Shown here in pieces: positions 32,686 to 42,185 of a stretch of DNA of 64,000 bases. Within the stretch, counting starts at the first letter, position 1. Every line of letters starts with the position of its first letter. Source of the DNA: Tubulanus polymorphus (lineage: Eukaryota > Nemertea > Palaeonemertea > Tubulaniformes > Tubulanidae). A model generated the notes under the pieces. It was not told the origin of the DNA and did not search any database. It saw nothing but the letters and a program-made list of their open reading frames with translations. The position numbers and the translations under genes are program-made. The DNA lies in the NCBI RefSeq assembly GCF_964204645.1, contig NC_134029.1, forward strand, positions 18,742,450-18,806,449, in the 5' to 3' direction.

Positions 32686-33027
32686 TTATTCGAAATCTAT
32701 TTCATGGTGCCCTTTTTCATTCTTACCTTTGTATACGAAATAGAAATCTCCAGAACATAATTCTTCTAGATCTTCACTTGATAATCTATGAAATCTATCT
32801 GGTAAATAAGTTCTGAATTTATATGTATTTCCTTTTAATCCTTCATATTCTAAATGAATTACTAATTTATCTCCATATTTATTAGTAATTGTTTCAATGT
32901 TAGTAATTAAATATTTCTTGTGAATTGTTAATTCTGTTAACTTTTTAAATTTATAATCTACAGATTTGACGCTTGAAGTATCTTTAATTCTATCTAAGAA
33001 TTCATTGTGTACTTGTTTACTCTCCAT
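32686..33027 (-). CDS. OB-fold-like small protein, probable ssDNA-binding
   Basis: 113 residues. Pattern LTIHKKYLITNIETITNKYG, then DKLVIHLEYEGLKG and TYLPDRFHRLSSEDL fits a compact beta-barrel family that recurs beside Polinton polymerases. A single-stranded DNA-binding role is inferred, not shown. Start TAAATG, upstream CAATAAAAATTTGTATAA, the same pattern as before the zinc-finger gene. Directly downstream of the polymerase gene by 28 bp. Confidence 0.6.
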   Translation of the reverse strand: MESKQVHNEFLDRIKDTSSVKSVDYKFKKLTELTIHKKYLITNIETITNKYGDKLVIHLEYEGLKGNTYKFRTYLPDRFHRLSSEDLEELCSGDFYFVYKGKNEKGHHEIDFE

Positions 33028-33050
33028 TTATTATACAAATTTTTATTGAA
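33025..33050 (-). promoter_or_regulatory. A-tract/GTATAATAAATG start motif
   Basis: The coding strand has CAATAAAAATTTGTATAATAAATG before the OB-like gene. Near copies precede the zinc-finger gene (26328: TAATAAAAATGTATATAATAAATG) and the HNH gene (21105: GTAAAAAAATACGTATAATAAATG). The polymerase has a related AATAAAAAATATAGTATT. A second promoter class, possibly earlier in expression, is inferred. Confidence 0.45.
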
Positions 33051-33055
33051 ATTGA

Positions 33056-35422
33056 TTAACACGTTAGAATCCTTTTCATGATTTCATTTTCTTTTGTTTC
33101 TTCTCTTTTGAATTTTATATATTCATCTAAATTGCAACCATAGGCGACTGTGTGGATTCCATCATCTAAAATATATCTTTTATCATCAAATGGGTTTAGA
33201 CTTATCTTTTCAATTTCTTCAATATACATTTCATGATCTTCAGATCTTAAACATTTCATTTTATGTTTTCTAACTTCTTCATTAAATATACAATTGATGT
33301 AATCTTTGAAATGAATATTCTTTTCTACTACACTTTTAGTAATTCCTTTTAACTTTTTAGCTTCATGTTCTTTAGTTTTATATGAATACATTTTAGATCT
33401 AATACCAATAAACTCTATCATTTCTTCACCACCTAATTCATCCTTAAACTTCCCTGGAACTTTTTTATTATCATTGCTAAACAATTCATGATTTTTTGGA
33501 TAATTACTAAAATCAAAATGGTGTTTTAATGTTTTTAAATCATCTGTTATGTTATCAGTTTTTATCTTTAATATATAACTGTCAGTATCAAAGTATAGAA
33601 TTTCTATGTGTTTTTCTCCAAAATGGGGTTGTAATATGTTATAATAAAATTGATACATTAATAACTTTGAAATTTCTAGAACTGATGCACCAACATAAAT
33701 AGGTTTATTGAACTTCATAGAAGTTCTTTTCATTTTAACTGCTGCTAAATTTTCATCAAATATTCTGTTACCTATAAACTTAGGATATGATTGTAAATGC
33801 CTAATTCTTTTACCATTACTAACTAACTCAATATCATTTCTATTTCTAATATTTTCACAAGTCTTACCATAGAATGCATTATTCATTAGTTTGAAGAAAT
33901 CTTTTTCAAAATCAGTTTTAGATTTAGTTCTCTGTGTAGTATTAAAATCTATATATTTTTCTAACCATTTAGATTGACTGAATGAAATATATCTATGTAC
34001 TTTTTTTAGAATCATTCCTTGATTCAAATAAAACTTCAACATTCTATAATGCACAACGTAATTATATTTATCTTCTTGAGTTACCATTAACTTTTCAGTA
34101 TGAATATGATTATCGGGTTTAATTCTTTTTTGATAATTTGATAATTCTTCATGTTTAACAGTTTTATGTTCGGGACAATATGCTAGATTTCTAGATTTGA
34201 ATTTAATATTTTCAGGGTATTCTAAATCTACAACAAAGAAGTAACCAGTATCTGAATCATCTGCAATATCTAGAATTCTTTTCTTCCAATCAAATTTATC
34301 ATTATTTTCATTCTGTAAAACTTCAGTTATTTCAAACATCCCATAAGGTTGTGGTTCCATCATTGCCCAACCATAAAGATTATTTGCATCTATGTATAAT
34401 AATTTATATCCAGGATTATCATTTACATTGAAATATCTATCACCCAATACACCTGAAACACCTCCTCTTATAGATTTTTCAAATAATAGTAATTGATCTA
34501 TATTTGTTAACAAATCCATTTTTATATCTGTAAATTTTAATCCACAATCCCATGTTAATCCTGGTGATGAATAACAATGACAAGGATCAATGTTAAAATA
34601 TTTTAGGTTTACATCTCTAAACCTTTCGAATATATCGGTTAATAATAATACATCTGATTTTAAATATAAATCTACTAATTGACCATGATTTTCTATTTTG
34701 AAATGATTCCAAATATTCAATGTTCTATTATAAACTTCATCTTTAACATATTCATTTTTTAATTCATCATAGAATTGTTCTTTTAATAATTCAGTTATAT
34801 TAAAATCATTATGATTTTTATAGAAAGAATATGGAATCGCTCCTTTATATCTCATTAATTTAAAATCATCATAATTTGGGTAATATTCTTTTAATATCTT
34901 TAATTCATCATCAACTAATGATTTTGATAGATTATCTAATGAACTTGCTAGAAATCTATAAGAATCTATAAATCTTAGACAACCAAATTGGAATGATATA
35001 TAATTCTCAGATGTTTTAGCTAACATTCTAAATTTATAAGTTGGTATTTTATCTTTTGATTTATTTGAATTTAATATTTCTATTTCATTATTAATTTCTT
35101 CTATTTTATGACATAACTGTTTGATAAATAAATGCGCGTCATATCCTGATAGATTATGAAATATAATGGGGACAAAATTTACTTTTTTGGCTTGCAAATT
35201 ACAATTCTCATGTGCAGCGCCTCTAAACTTTCCATTCAAATGATCATGGTCTCTTACTTTTTTATCTTTATAATTAAATATCTTTTCACAATAATAACAT
35301 TTATCTGCAAACTCAAATTCTTCTTTATCTTCTTCTGTCATTATAATTTCTTTATTTGTATTCAATAATTTACTAAATCTTATTTCATATTCAATTAATA
35401 AGTCACAAAAATAATAACATTT
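33056..35422 (-). pseudogene. POLB: Protein-primed family B DNA polymerase, C-terminal part (frame-shifted)
   Basis: Open frame holding the exonuclease and polymerase motifs: HNLSGYDAHLF (Exo II region), YLKSDVLLLTDIF (Exo III region), YIDANNLYGWAM (motif A), KLMNNAFYGKTCEN (motif B), LYFDTDSYIL (motif C), with a Cys/His patch CYYCEKIF at the N-terminus. The frame stays open upward to 35422 but lacks a natural ATG. It is the continuation of the ORF at 35395-37092, one frame off. Catalytic residues look intact; only the joint is broken. The break is close to an A5/T5 run at 35407-35411. A real indel, an assembly error or programmed frameshifting are possible. Confidence 0.9.
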
Positions 35423-37092
35423 TCATTTCTATACTGATAATATTCACTTTCAATTAGTTCTGGATAATCAGATTTAATATATAACCCGAAAGCAGCAGCT
35501 GATTGATGAATCTTTTTAATAGTATTTGTTTTTGGTGGGTCTTCTGAATAATCACTTTCATTAGAATTTAATTTCTTTCTTTTATAATATATATCTTTTC
35601 TATCTTTATCTGTTAATTCTTTATTTAATGATTCAAAATCTCCATATATTACAAATGGTACTTTATTTTTGTAATCATATTTTTTGAATTCTAATATTTT
35701 ATCCTTTTCATTTGGTAAAACTAATTTACAATAATCATGATTATCACATAGTTGTTTATGATTTAATAATGTACTTTCATTACTAAATCTATGTAAACAT
35801 TTTCTACATAGATATATTTTATTATGGTGATCACTTTCTGTTCTAAAAAATAAATCTATTTGTTTAATCCACATATAATGATTCTCATAATATAATATAT
35901 CTATAACATCGTTTGAATCATAATCTTTTGATAGGTATAAAGGTTCTAATGTATAATGTTTAATATTATTTCCTTTTGTATTTGGTAATTTAATTAAATC
36001 AAATACATTTATTTTAAGATTATTATCTCTTTCTATTTTGGGGATGTTTTTAATTCTAACAGGATACTTATCTATCTTATAATTATTTTCAAATGGTTTA
36101 TAATGAGTTAATCTAAAACTATGTGTAATATCTTCTGTTGGATGTAAACAACTTATTATAGCCCATAGAAAACATTTATCATCTTCATTTTGTATATTTA
36201 TTACAGCATTAGTTTTAAATGGTAGTTTAATATAACTTGTTCCATTTATACTATCATCTTTATAATATGATAAATTATTTTCATCAATTGGTTTTGATTT
36301 AGTTAACTTATTATATTTTGTGTTATAAACATGTAAAGTCATAAATATTATCTCATCAAATATTAAACCAGATCCTTCAAAATATTTTTCTTCTATTTTA
36401 GTTTTTATTTCATTATAACATTTTTCTAATTTATCATCTAAATGTTGTTTAGATATAATATGTTGTGAATGAGAATTTATATTATATATTGGTTTATCTT
36501 CAGATTTTATAAACTTTACTTTAGAAGATATACTAATTTTAGGATATTCAACATCTGTAATTATTTTTATTATTTCTTTCATATTTTCTAAATGTTTTTT
36601 ATTTTCTTCTAATGTTTTACCTTTATGAAATTTAAACTCGATAGCTGCTGGACCAATATCACTTTTAAATGCTTCGGTTATCTCTATATCTTTTTTATTA
36701 TCTAATGAATTAATATAATTTCTTACATCTTCCATGTATGGTCTTTTATTGTTTAATTTATTTTTTATTCTTTTAATTGTCTTCTGTTTCTTATCGTTAT
36801 CATTATCAAAATAATCTTCACCTAAAATATCATTATTCTTATTTCTAATATGACTTATAGATTTTAAATGTTCTTTATAATATCTTTTATCACTGAATGA
36901 TTGATTACATGTATCACATTTGTATGTTTCTTTTTCATTCTTTAATTCTTCTAATTTAGTTTCTAATATATCATCTTTATATTCTAATTTCAATTTATTC
37001 TCTAAATGTGTTATAGTTTTATTGTGTCTTGCTTTTTGGGATTTATCTATACTTATCTTACATGTTGGGCAGTAGTATTTATTTGCTTCCAT
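35395..37092 (-). pseudogene. POLB: Family B DNA polymerase, N-terminal part (ends at frame break)
   Basis: 565 codons from the ATG at 37092. Two C2H2-like fingers (YYCPTCKISIDKSQKARH; YKCDTCNQSFSDKRYYKEH), a conserved segment AVINIQNEDDKCFLWAIISC, a third finger-like LCRKCLHRFSNESTLLNH, and Exo I VIYGDFESL. The frame stops at 35395-35397 just where the downstream frame begins. The first 38 codons lie inside the right TIR and are copied at the left end. Start context AAAATG, unlike most genes of the element, after AATAAAAAATATAGTATT. In Polintons this enzyme replicates the element by protein priming. Confidence 0.9.
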
Positions 37093-37359
37093 TTTAATAC
37101 TATATTTTTTATTAAAATTGATTTTAGAAGTTCAATGATTTAAATGTTATTCATTTATGTGAATATTTTAAGAGTAATAGGGATAATAGGCTTTCGTATC
37201 AAAGGTTGAAGGGGTGAGTGAGTAAAAAAATGAAAATAATAATAATTTACAGTTGAATTAGGAGTGTGCGCGACTAATTCAACTGTAAATTATTATTTTC
37301 ATTTTTTTACGAGCTCGACCCTTCGACCTTTGGTATGAAAGCCTATTATCCCTATTACT
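36979..37359 (-). repeat. Right terminal inverted repeat, 381 bp
   Basis: Mirror image of 20509-20889. Contains the polymerase start codon, its upstream region and the terminal hairpin 37173-37359. One mismatch with the left copy was seen (36987). Confidence 0.95.
37173..37359. repeat. Right terminal palindrome (hairpin)
   Basis: Reverse complement of the left hairpin; identical to it in every base compared, including the loop and the arm differences. The outer arm carries GGTCGAAGGGTCGAGCTCG and the inner arm its diverged partner, in the same relative orientation as at the left end. Confidence 0.93.
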
Positions 37360-37365
37360 CATGTG
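37360..37365. repeat. Polinton target-site duplication, right
   Basis: CATGTG directly after the terminal CT of the element; identical to 20503-20508. Confidence 0.92.
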
Positions 37366-37439
37366 GTCGACAATTTCTGGACCGGTTTCACTTTAGTTCG
37401 ACTATAGTCGACTAACTCCGAAAACCAAAGTACGCCCTG

Positions 37440-38344
37440 CAATCTGGAATGGTGTATCTTGAAAATCAATATGGTTCTTTCCTACATGATCCGACAACAT
37501 GCCGTGCAATTTAAAATTATTCCATCGACTGGTTCAGCCAGAATCTTGTATACAAGGATGTTAGTTGAACAGCTATTTAGAGAACAACGTCATCTTCAAC
37601 GTTGTACAGTAGGATTTTCTACCCTTTTGCCAGGTCAACTCCTGGTTATCCCAAAAATACCACATCAAATCTCATGTCATCATAGTGACCATCTAAACAA
37701 TAGCCTCTTTTAAATTTCATGCAATTGGTTGTAAATGTATAAGTTCTGACTTTGTGTGGTGCGGTTGCCATTTTGGAACAGATGTTTGTCGTCGCTGGAT
37801 TTGTACTATCGGCTTTTAGACAATAGGGTTGTGGCGGCCGTGTGTAACGTAGCAAATAAGGAAGTATAGATGTTCTGTAGCGCGGGGGGGTGGGGGGATG
37901 TCGGCCTATCACACGCGTATAGTTGTTCATCTTTTCCCGTATAACAATCCCGATGCTGATTGCGCGCTTCTCATTTTTAGCATATAGATTATTGTAAATG
38001 TCGCCTCTCAAGGGGAATCTATAACAATACGATGTAAGCTGATTACGAATACATCGCGCACAGCTGTAGTAAGCAGTATATTGAATATGGATCGAGAATT
38101 ATATATAATGTATGATATTAGTGTACCCTGATGGTCAAATATCTGAAATAAAACTGGAAATTGCCGGGGCTTGATCCAGGGCCATAAAGAGAGAAGTACA
38201 ATATCTACAGGGTCCCTACAACTTCTTGATTGACTTTTTACCCAAAAATGGCAGTTATTTGCAAAAAGGGCACTTTTCAAAAATAATGAATACATCTGTG
38301 ATTTGTAAGCCTATTTGGGCTGGGCATCCACTTTTTATTATATG
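37440..38344. other. No gene seen
   Basis: AT-rich host sequence to the right of the Polinton. The open frames on either strand (for example 37646-38011 minus) lack splice sites or recognisable domains. Confidence 0.6.
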
Positions 38345-38348
38345 TTAA

Positions 38349-38774
38349 CCCATTAGCACTCAAGCCGCCCATATCCGCCCCGGAACTTTTTTCGTATGCT
38401 GCACGAAAATGGTTGTAATGAGATTTGAACCCAATAGCTTATTATAAACTACACACCTAAGTCGTCGAAATACCAAACAGAAATCAACATCCTCCTATTT
38501 CAATTGCGAGTATGAACATGACACATCTGAGCGCTCACTTCAAATCCAAGTAACTTTGGGTGAATTTCGGGGGCCAATAGGACATGATTTTGGTGGCCTA
38601 CCTCATCAATCTTACATGAAAGCCTTTACTATTTACTTCCAAATAACACAAACTTGTAATGCATGGAAATTATCAGCAAATGAGCTATTCAGTATCGTGA
38701 TGAGCTTGGATTTTACCTTGAATTTTCTGAGGAGTAATTGACACTACATAGTGCAATTCCTGAGTGCTAATGGG
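38349..38774. mobile_element. piggyBac-like MITE with TTAA flanks
   Basis: Ends CCCATTAGCACTCA and TGAGTGCTAATGGG are perfect inverted repeats. Both sides are TTAA (38345-38348 and 38775-38778), the exact target and duplication of piggyBac transposons. No transposase inside, so non-autonomous. Confidence 0.8.
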
Positions 38775-38849
38775 TTAATGGAATTATATGTGTATGTCAC
38801 ATAGATAAATAAATGAACAAATATATTATTTGATGATTTCTCTTTTCAG

Positions 38850-39068
38850 ATGTATAACCAAAAGAATTGTAAAATACGTAGGGTAGTTAGCGAATACAAC
38901 AAGAGAATGGGTGTAAAGTATGTACATGTACATCGAATGATCGTATTAATAATAAAAACATCGAAGAAATCATCATCGCGGTGGTGGTATCAAACGTCGC
39001 GACTTTTTACCTCCGAAAGTATCCGACGACGGAATTCATCGACGTATAATAGAGACGTCACTCGTTGA
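38850..39068 (+). other. Possible 3' UTR exon of the FAM174-like gene
   Basis: A strong acceptor (TTTCTCTTTTCAG ending at 38849) could pair with the donor at 17656, just after the FAM174-like stop codon. The 72-codon open frame starting here shows no known domain and the splice-site pairing is inferred. If right, the Polinton lies within this 3' UTR intron. Confidence 0.3.
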
Positions 39069-41247
39069 ATAGTTGTAACGAGGAAACAGTAAAATACATC
39101 GGGAAAAATTGCGGTTGAAACGTTGCGAATCGTGGCTATTTGCGATTGGACGTTGATGACGGCTGGTGGAGACGGATTGTTCATAGCTGAATTATACAAT
39201 TAACGCAATGTGCCGCTGCCTGGCTTTACTATTAATATTATTATTGCCTCGGAGCTGATGAAGCCGAGTATGCGTTAAATGCGTATGTGTTTTCGACTAA
39301 CTGCGCGCTGTTCGTTTTGAATCTGTCATTCGTTGGATGACCACTATAGCTGCGATCCCGCGAGCAGGGCTGCCAACGTCTGAAAAGTGCTATCGGTAAC
39401 AAATTGAATATTTTTGTTAACGTGTCATTGACATATGAAAGAAAATGCTCCCATTAATTGGTAATCAACAGTAAGACCCTCATTAACATCTTTCATATTT
39501 CTGTATGCATCAAAGAAATCAAATCAGTATTTCTCATTATAAATTAGTAACAAATACTGAAAATCAGAAACTGTTGCCAGCTCTGCACTAGTGCTTTTTG
39601 GCCCGTGCCAGATTGGATCCGGGCCAACGGCGGTTCAAACAGGTGCCAAATGGGCCCTGTCTGTTAGAGATATAAGCCACGATCACACAAGCATATTTGG
39701 CATGACCAAAAACGTCAGATTACCCTTAGACGCAGACATCGCATGCCACTGCATCATTTTGATAGCATTTTAGTAAGAGTTAATGATTAGCGTGTGAACA
39801 CCCTCTGTTATAAAGCACGGGGCTGTTCCGGGCCATTTTGACCCGCGCCGAATTGTGCCATGTGATCGCGGCTTTGCTTCATCGACCTCATTGTGCTCAA
39901 TCATACATGCAAAATATCTTGACAAGAATGAATTTTCAATCGAGTTTCATCAAAAATTCATGAACTTTTGATATCATGTAAATGTATGCATGTATACCGC
40001 ATTCTAGGTTCAGGTTCTGGTCTGTCTTTCTTAGAGATATTGTATATATTACTCTATGATTGAGAATTTTATGGCGTGTCATCTACAACTTTGCGTGATG
40101 ATTTAATTTGAAGTACTCGAATTCCGTTCACATTACATCGTTTTCAATACGTATCGATCCATGTCGGAGTCGGATATAAATCCGGCCGGTGCATTTGAAA
40201 AATTTCGAAACGATTACAACCGCTGTCTATCAATTCGTCGATCAAAATGAAAGTGTCGCTCGGATGCAAATTATTTCTTTTTTCATTCGTCGAGATCGAT
40301 ATATCTCGCGCGCGAGAGACGACTTTTCGATTGATCGAATTTTAAATCTATCATCTGTACGAACAGCCTATCGAACGCGCGACGTAGTTAAACCCCGATC
40401 GGAATTTCGCGAAGTTTCGGCGCCAGATCGGAAAATCGAAAGCCGGATTTTACCGTTAGATCCGCTACGACAGAAGATGGATCGATCGTTACGCGTGCGT
40501 ACGAAAGGATGCAGTTTCACAATCGGGATCATTGAGGATTAAGAAAGTTGATTACTAGCACCAGGTTCTTACACTGACTTTGTGATTTTAAGTTCATTCG
40601 AAATTAAGCCGAGTTAAAGCCCATCGCACAGGTCGCATGGAAACTTGAAAACAGAAACGTGTTTCTAAGCGTTTATTGTGCTGTGTTGGTTGATGAGAAA
40701 CAGGAAACGCGGTTTTGGGAAAAACGTTTCTGAGATTAAACGTATTTGTTTCCCTGTGTCTTGTGCATGGGCTAACGAAACTGAAACAATTTCTATTAAA
40801 AGTTTTCTGCTGTTGGAAATCTTATGCGCTCTCTAACTAATCAAAATCGAGGTAACAGTACAGAAAGCACAAATACAGAAAATCCTGTTGATCTAGATCC
40901 TTGCCCAACTCAAGGGGCTGTGAGTAACTTCTCATCAGAAATTAATCAAGATATTGCCGATTTATAGATTTACTGCATTTCTGTTCCTGTATATGAAAAC
41001 AATATTGTAGTCATTTGTATCCCCATTCATCATTAAGTTATTTGATATTTTAAAGTACTTTCTTTGTGAGATATAATGTGAGTAGCCAGCTGTAGCGCCA
41101 TAAAGTTACATGTGAGTAGCCAGCTGTAGCGCCATTAAGTTACAACAAGCAAACTCTCTAAACGGGTTTAGGGTTTTTTCTCTATAAATTGTTTTCCCAA
41201 TCCATGATTTGTGTTTGTCAATGTGTTCAAAATCAAATATATATACA
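39069..41247. other. No coding gene supported
   Basis: The sequence has open frames (for example 40189-40542 plus) but none with recognisable domains. A short tandem duplication of TGTGAGTAGCCAGCTGTAGC lies at about 41069-41144. It may be 3' UTR of the FAM174-like gene. Confidence 0.5.
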
Positions 41248-41322
41248 GTCAACCCCTGATATACCGCCCGCATCAGTGCAAACGATTTTGCATATAGAGA
41301 GTATGGCGGTATATCGGGGGTG
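41248..41322. mobile_element. Short hairpin element
   Basis: Inverted ends AACCCCTGATATACCGCC and GGCGGTATATCGGGGGT enclose about 40 bp. Resembles small hairpin MITEs common in aquatic invertebrates. Next to it, TA-rich (41475-41510) and GATGATGAT (41524-41550, 41663-41680) microsatellites. Confidence 0.5.
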
Positions 41323-41928
41323 TTTTACTATGTATTTGTATAGGGATGTACAAAGAGACCTGGCAGTCTAATCGAATTGGCCCGGGTTGGTTTTTGTAGC
41401 TATCGTTTATCCTTAATTGATGTGTAAATATATGTTGACAAGTACAAAACATATATGAATATAATGTTGTAAATATATATATATGTATATATATATATAT
41501 TATACGAAGTCCTTCCTATTAGATAATGATGACGATGATAATGATGATGATGTAAGGTGTAGTGTGTGCGCGTGATAAAAACTATCCCAAGATTATTTTG
41601 CGTAATGATGTGCAAAATGATTATCAGTTAGTTCACCAGTTTAATGTATCTCTCCGATGCACGACGATGATGATGATGATGGCAGTTGTCTCGCCATTGT
41701 TGGCAAAATGTCAATCTATGAATTATCTAATCACGTTTTGGACGTTATTTTCTCATTAGCAGCCGATTCGTACGTACCACCCGCGCTCGCTGATTAGTGC
41801 CAAGGTACGAGGTACGATTAGAATGAATTATCGCCTTAGGTATATAGAATGAAGACAGGGTCCCCTAGTCCTGGAAAAGTTGAGCCCATCGCACACGATG
41901 CAGGAAAACACTGAAACATATTTCTGTG

Positions 41929-42180
41929 CAGGGGCGGATCTAGGGAGGATGTCGGGGTGTCCGGACCCCCCCCCCCCTCAACTTTGAAGTGCCCTCAAAA
42001 ATGTCACCCACAAATTTTTTTGGCCAAGGTTTTCCACCTATAATATTTTTTCAACGCATGAAATGACCGAAACCACCCCCTAAAATGTTGTAGAAGCATT
42101 CGGAGTACATGGTGTTTCGTAAAAAGTGCCCCTTTTTCTTATTGGACACCCCCCCATGGAAAATCCTAGATCCGCCCCTG
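41929..42180. mobile_element. MITE with CAGGGGCGGATCTAG ends
   Basis: Perfect inverted ends CAGGGGCGGATCTAGG and CCTAGATCCGCCCCTG. CTGTG lies on both sides (41924-41928, 42181-42185). Includes a C-run near 41966. Related degraded copies at 52050-52181 and 2826-3277. A hAT-like family is likely from the ends, but the 5-bp duplication leaves that open. Confidence 0.75.
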
Positions 42181-42185
42181 CTGTG

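Larger units (their letters stand above)
20509..37359. mobile_element. Polinton/Maverick element, 16,851 bp
   Basis: Bounded by 381-bp terminal inverted repeats that begin AGTAATAGGG and end CCCTATTACT, and by CATGTG duplications. It carries the diagnostic Polinton set: protein-primed family B DNA polymerase, retroviral-type integrase with chromodomain, FtsK/HerA-type ATPase, and capsid-like proteins. Much more AT-rich than the surrounding host DNA. Genes lie in two convergent blocks, plus strand 20776-24721 and minus strand 37092-25264. The inverted repeats differ at one base I could find (20881 versus 36987), so the insertion looks recent or recently homogenised. The polymerase frame is broken, and no maturation protease gene was found. 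Confidence 0.97.
20364..37439. mobile_element. Small inverted-repeat element split by the Polinton
   Basis: Left piece 20364-20508 starts CAGGGCGAACTTCGGTTTTC. Right piece 37366-37439 ends with the complement-like GAAAACCAAAGTACGCCCTG. Together, minus one CATGTG copy, they form a roughly 219-bp MITE. The Polinton sits inside it. A related uninterrupted sequence lies near 54440-54560 and gives an empty-site comparison. Confidence 0.65.

Noticed and set aside
35363-35422. Programmed -1 frameshifting to join the polymerase frames
   Set aside because: The T-run is not in the slippery X-XXY-YYZ frame and no obvious downstream structure was seen; a lost base or assembly error fits better. Not excluded.
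40189-40542. 117-codon ORF rich in Arg and Ser
   Set aside because: No known domain, no splice sites in good context, and codon use is not convincing.
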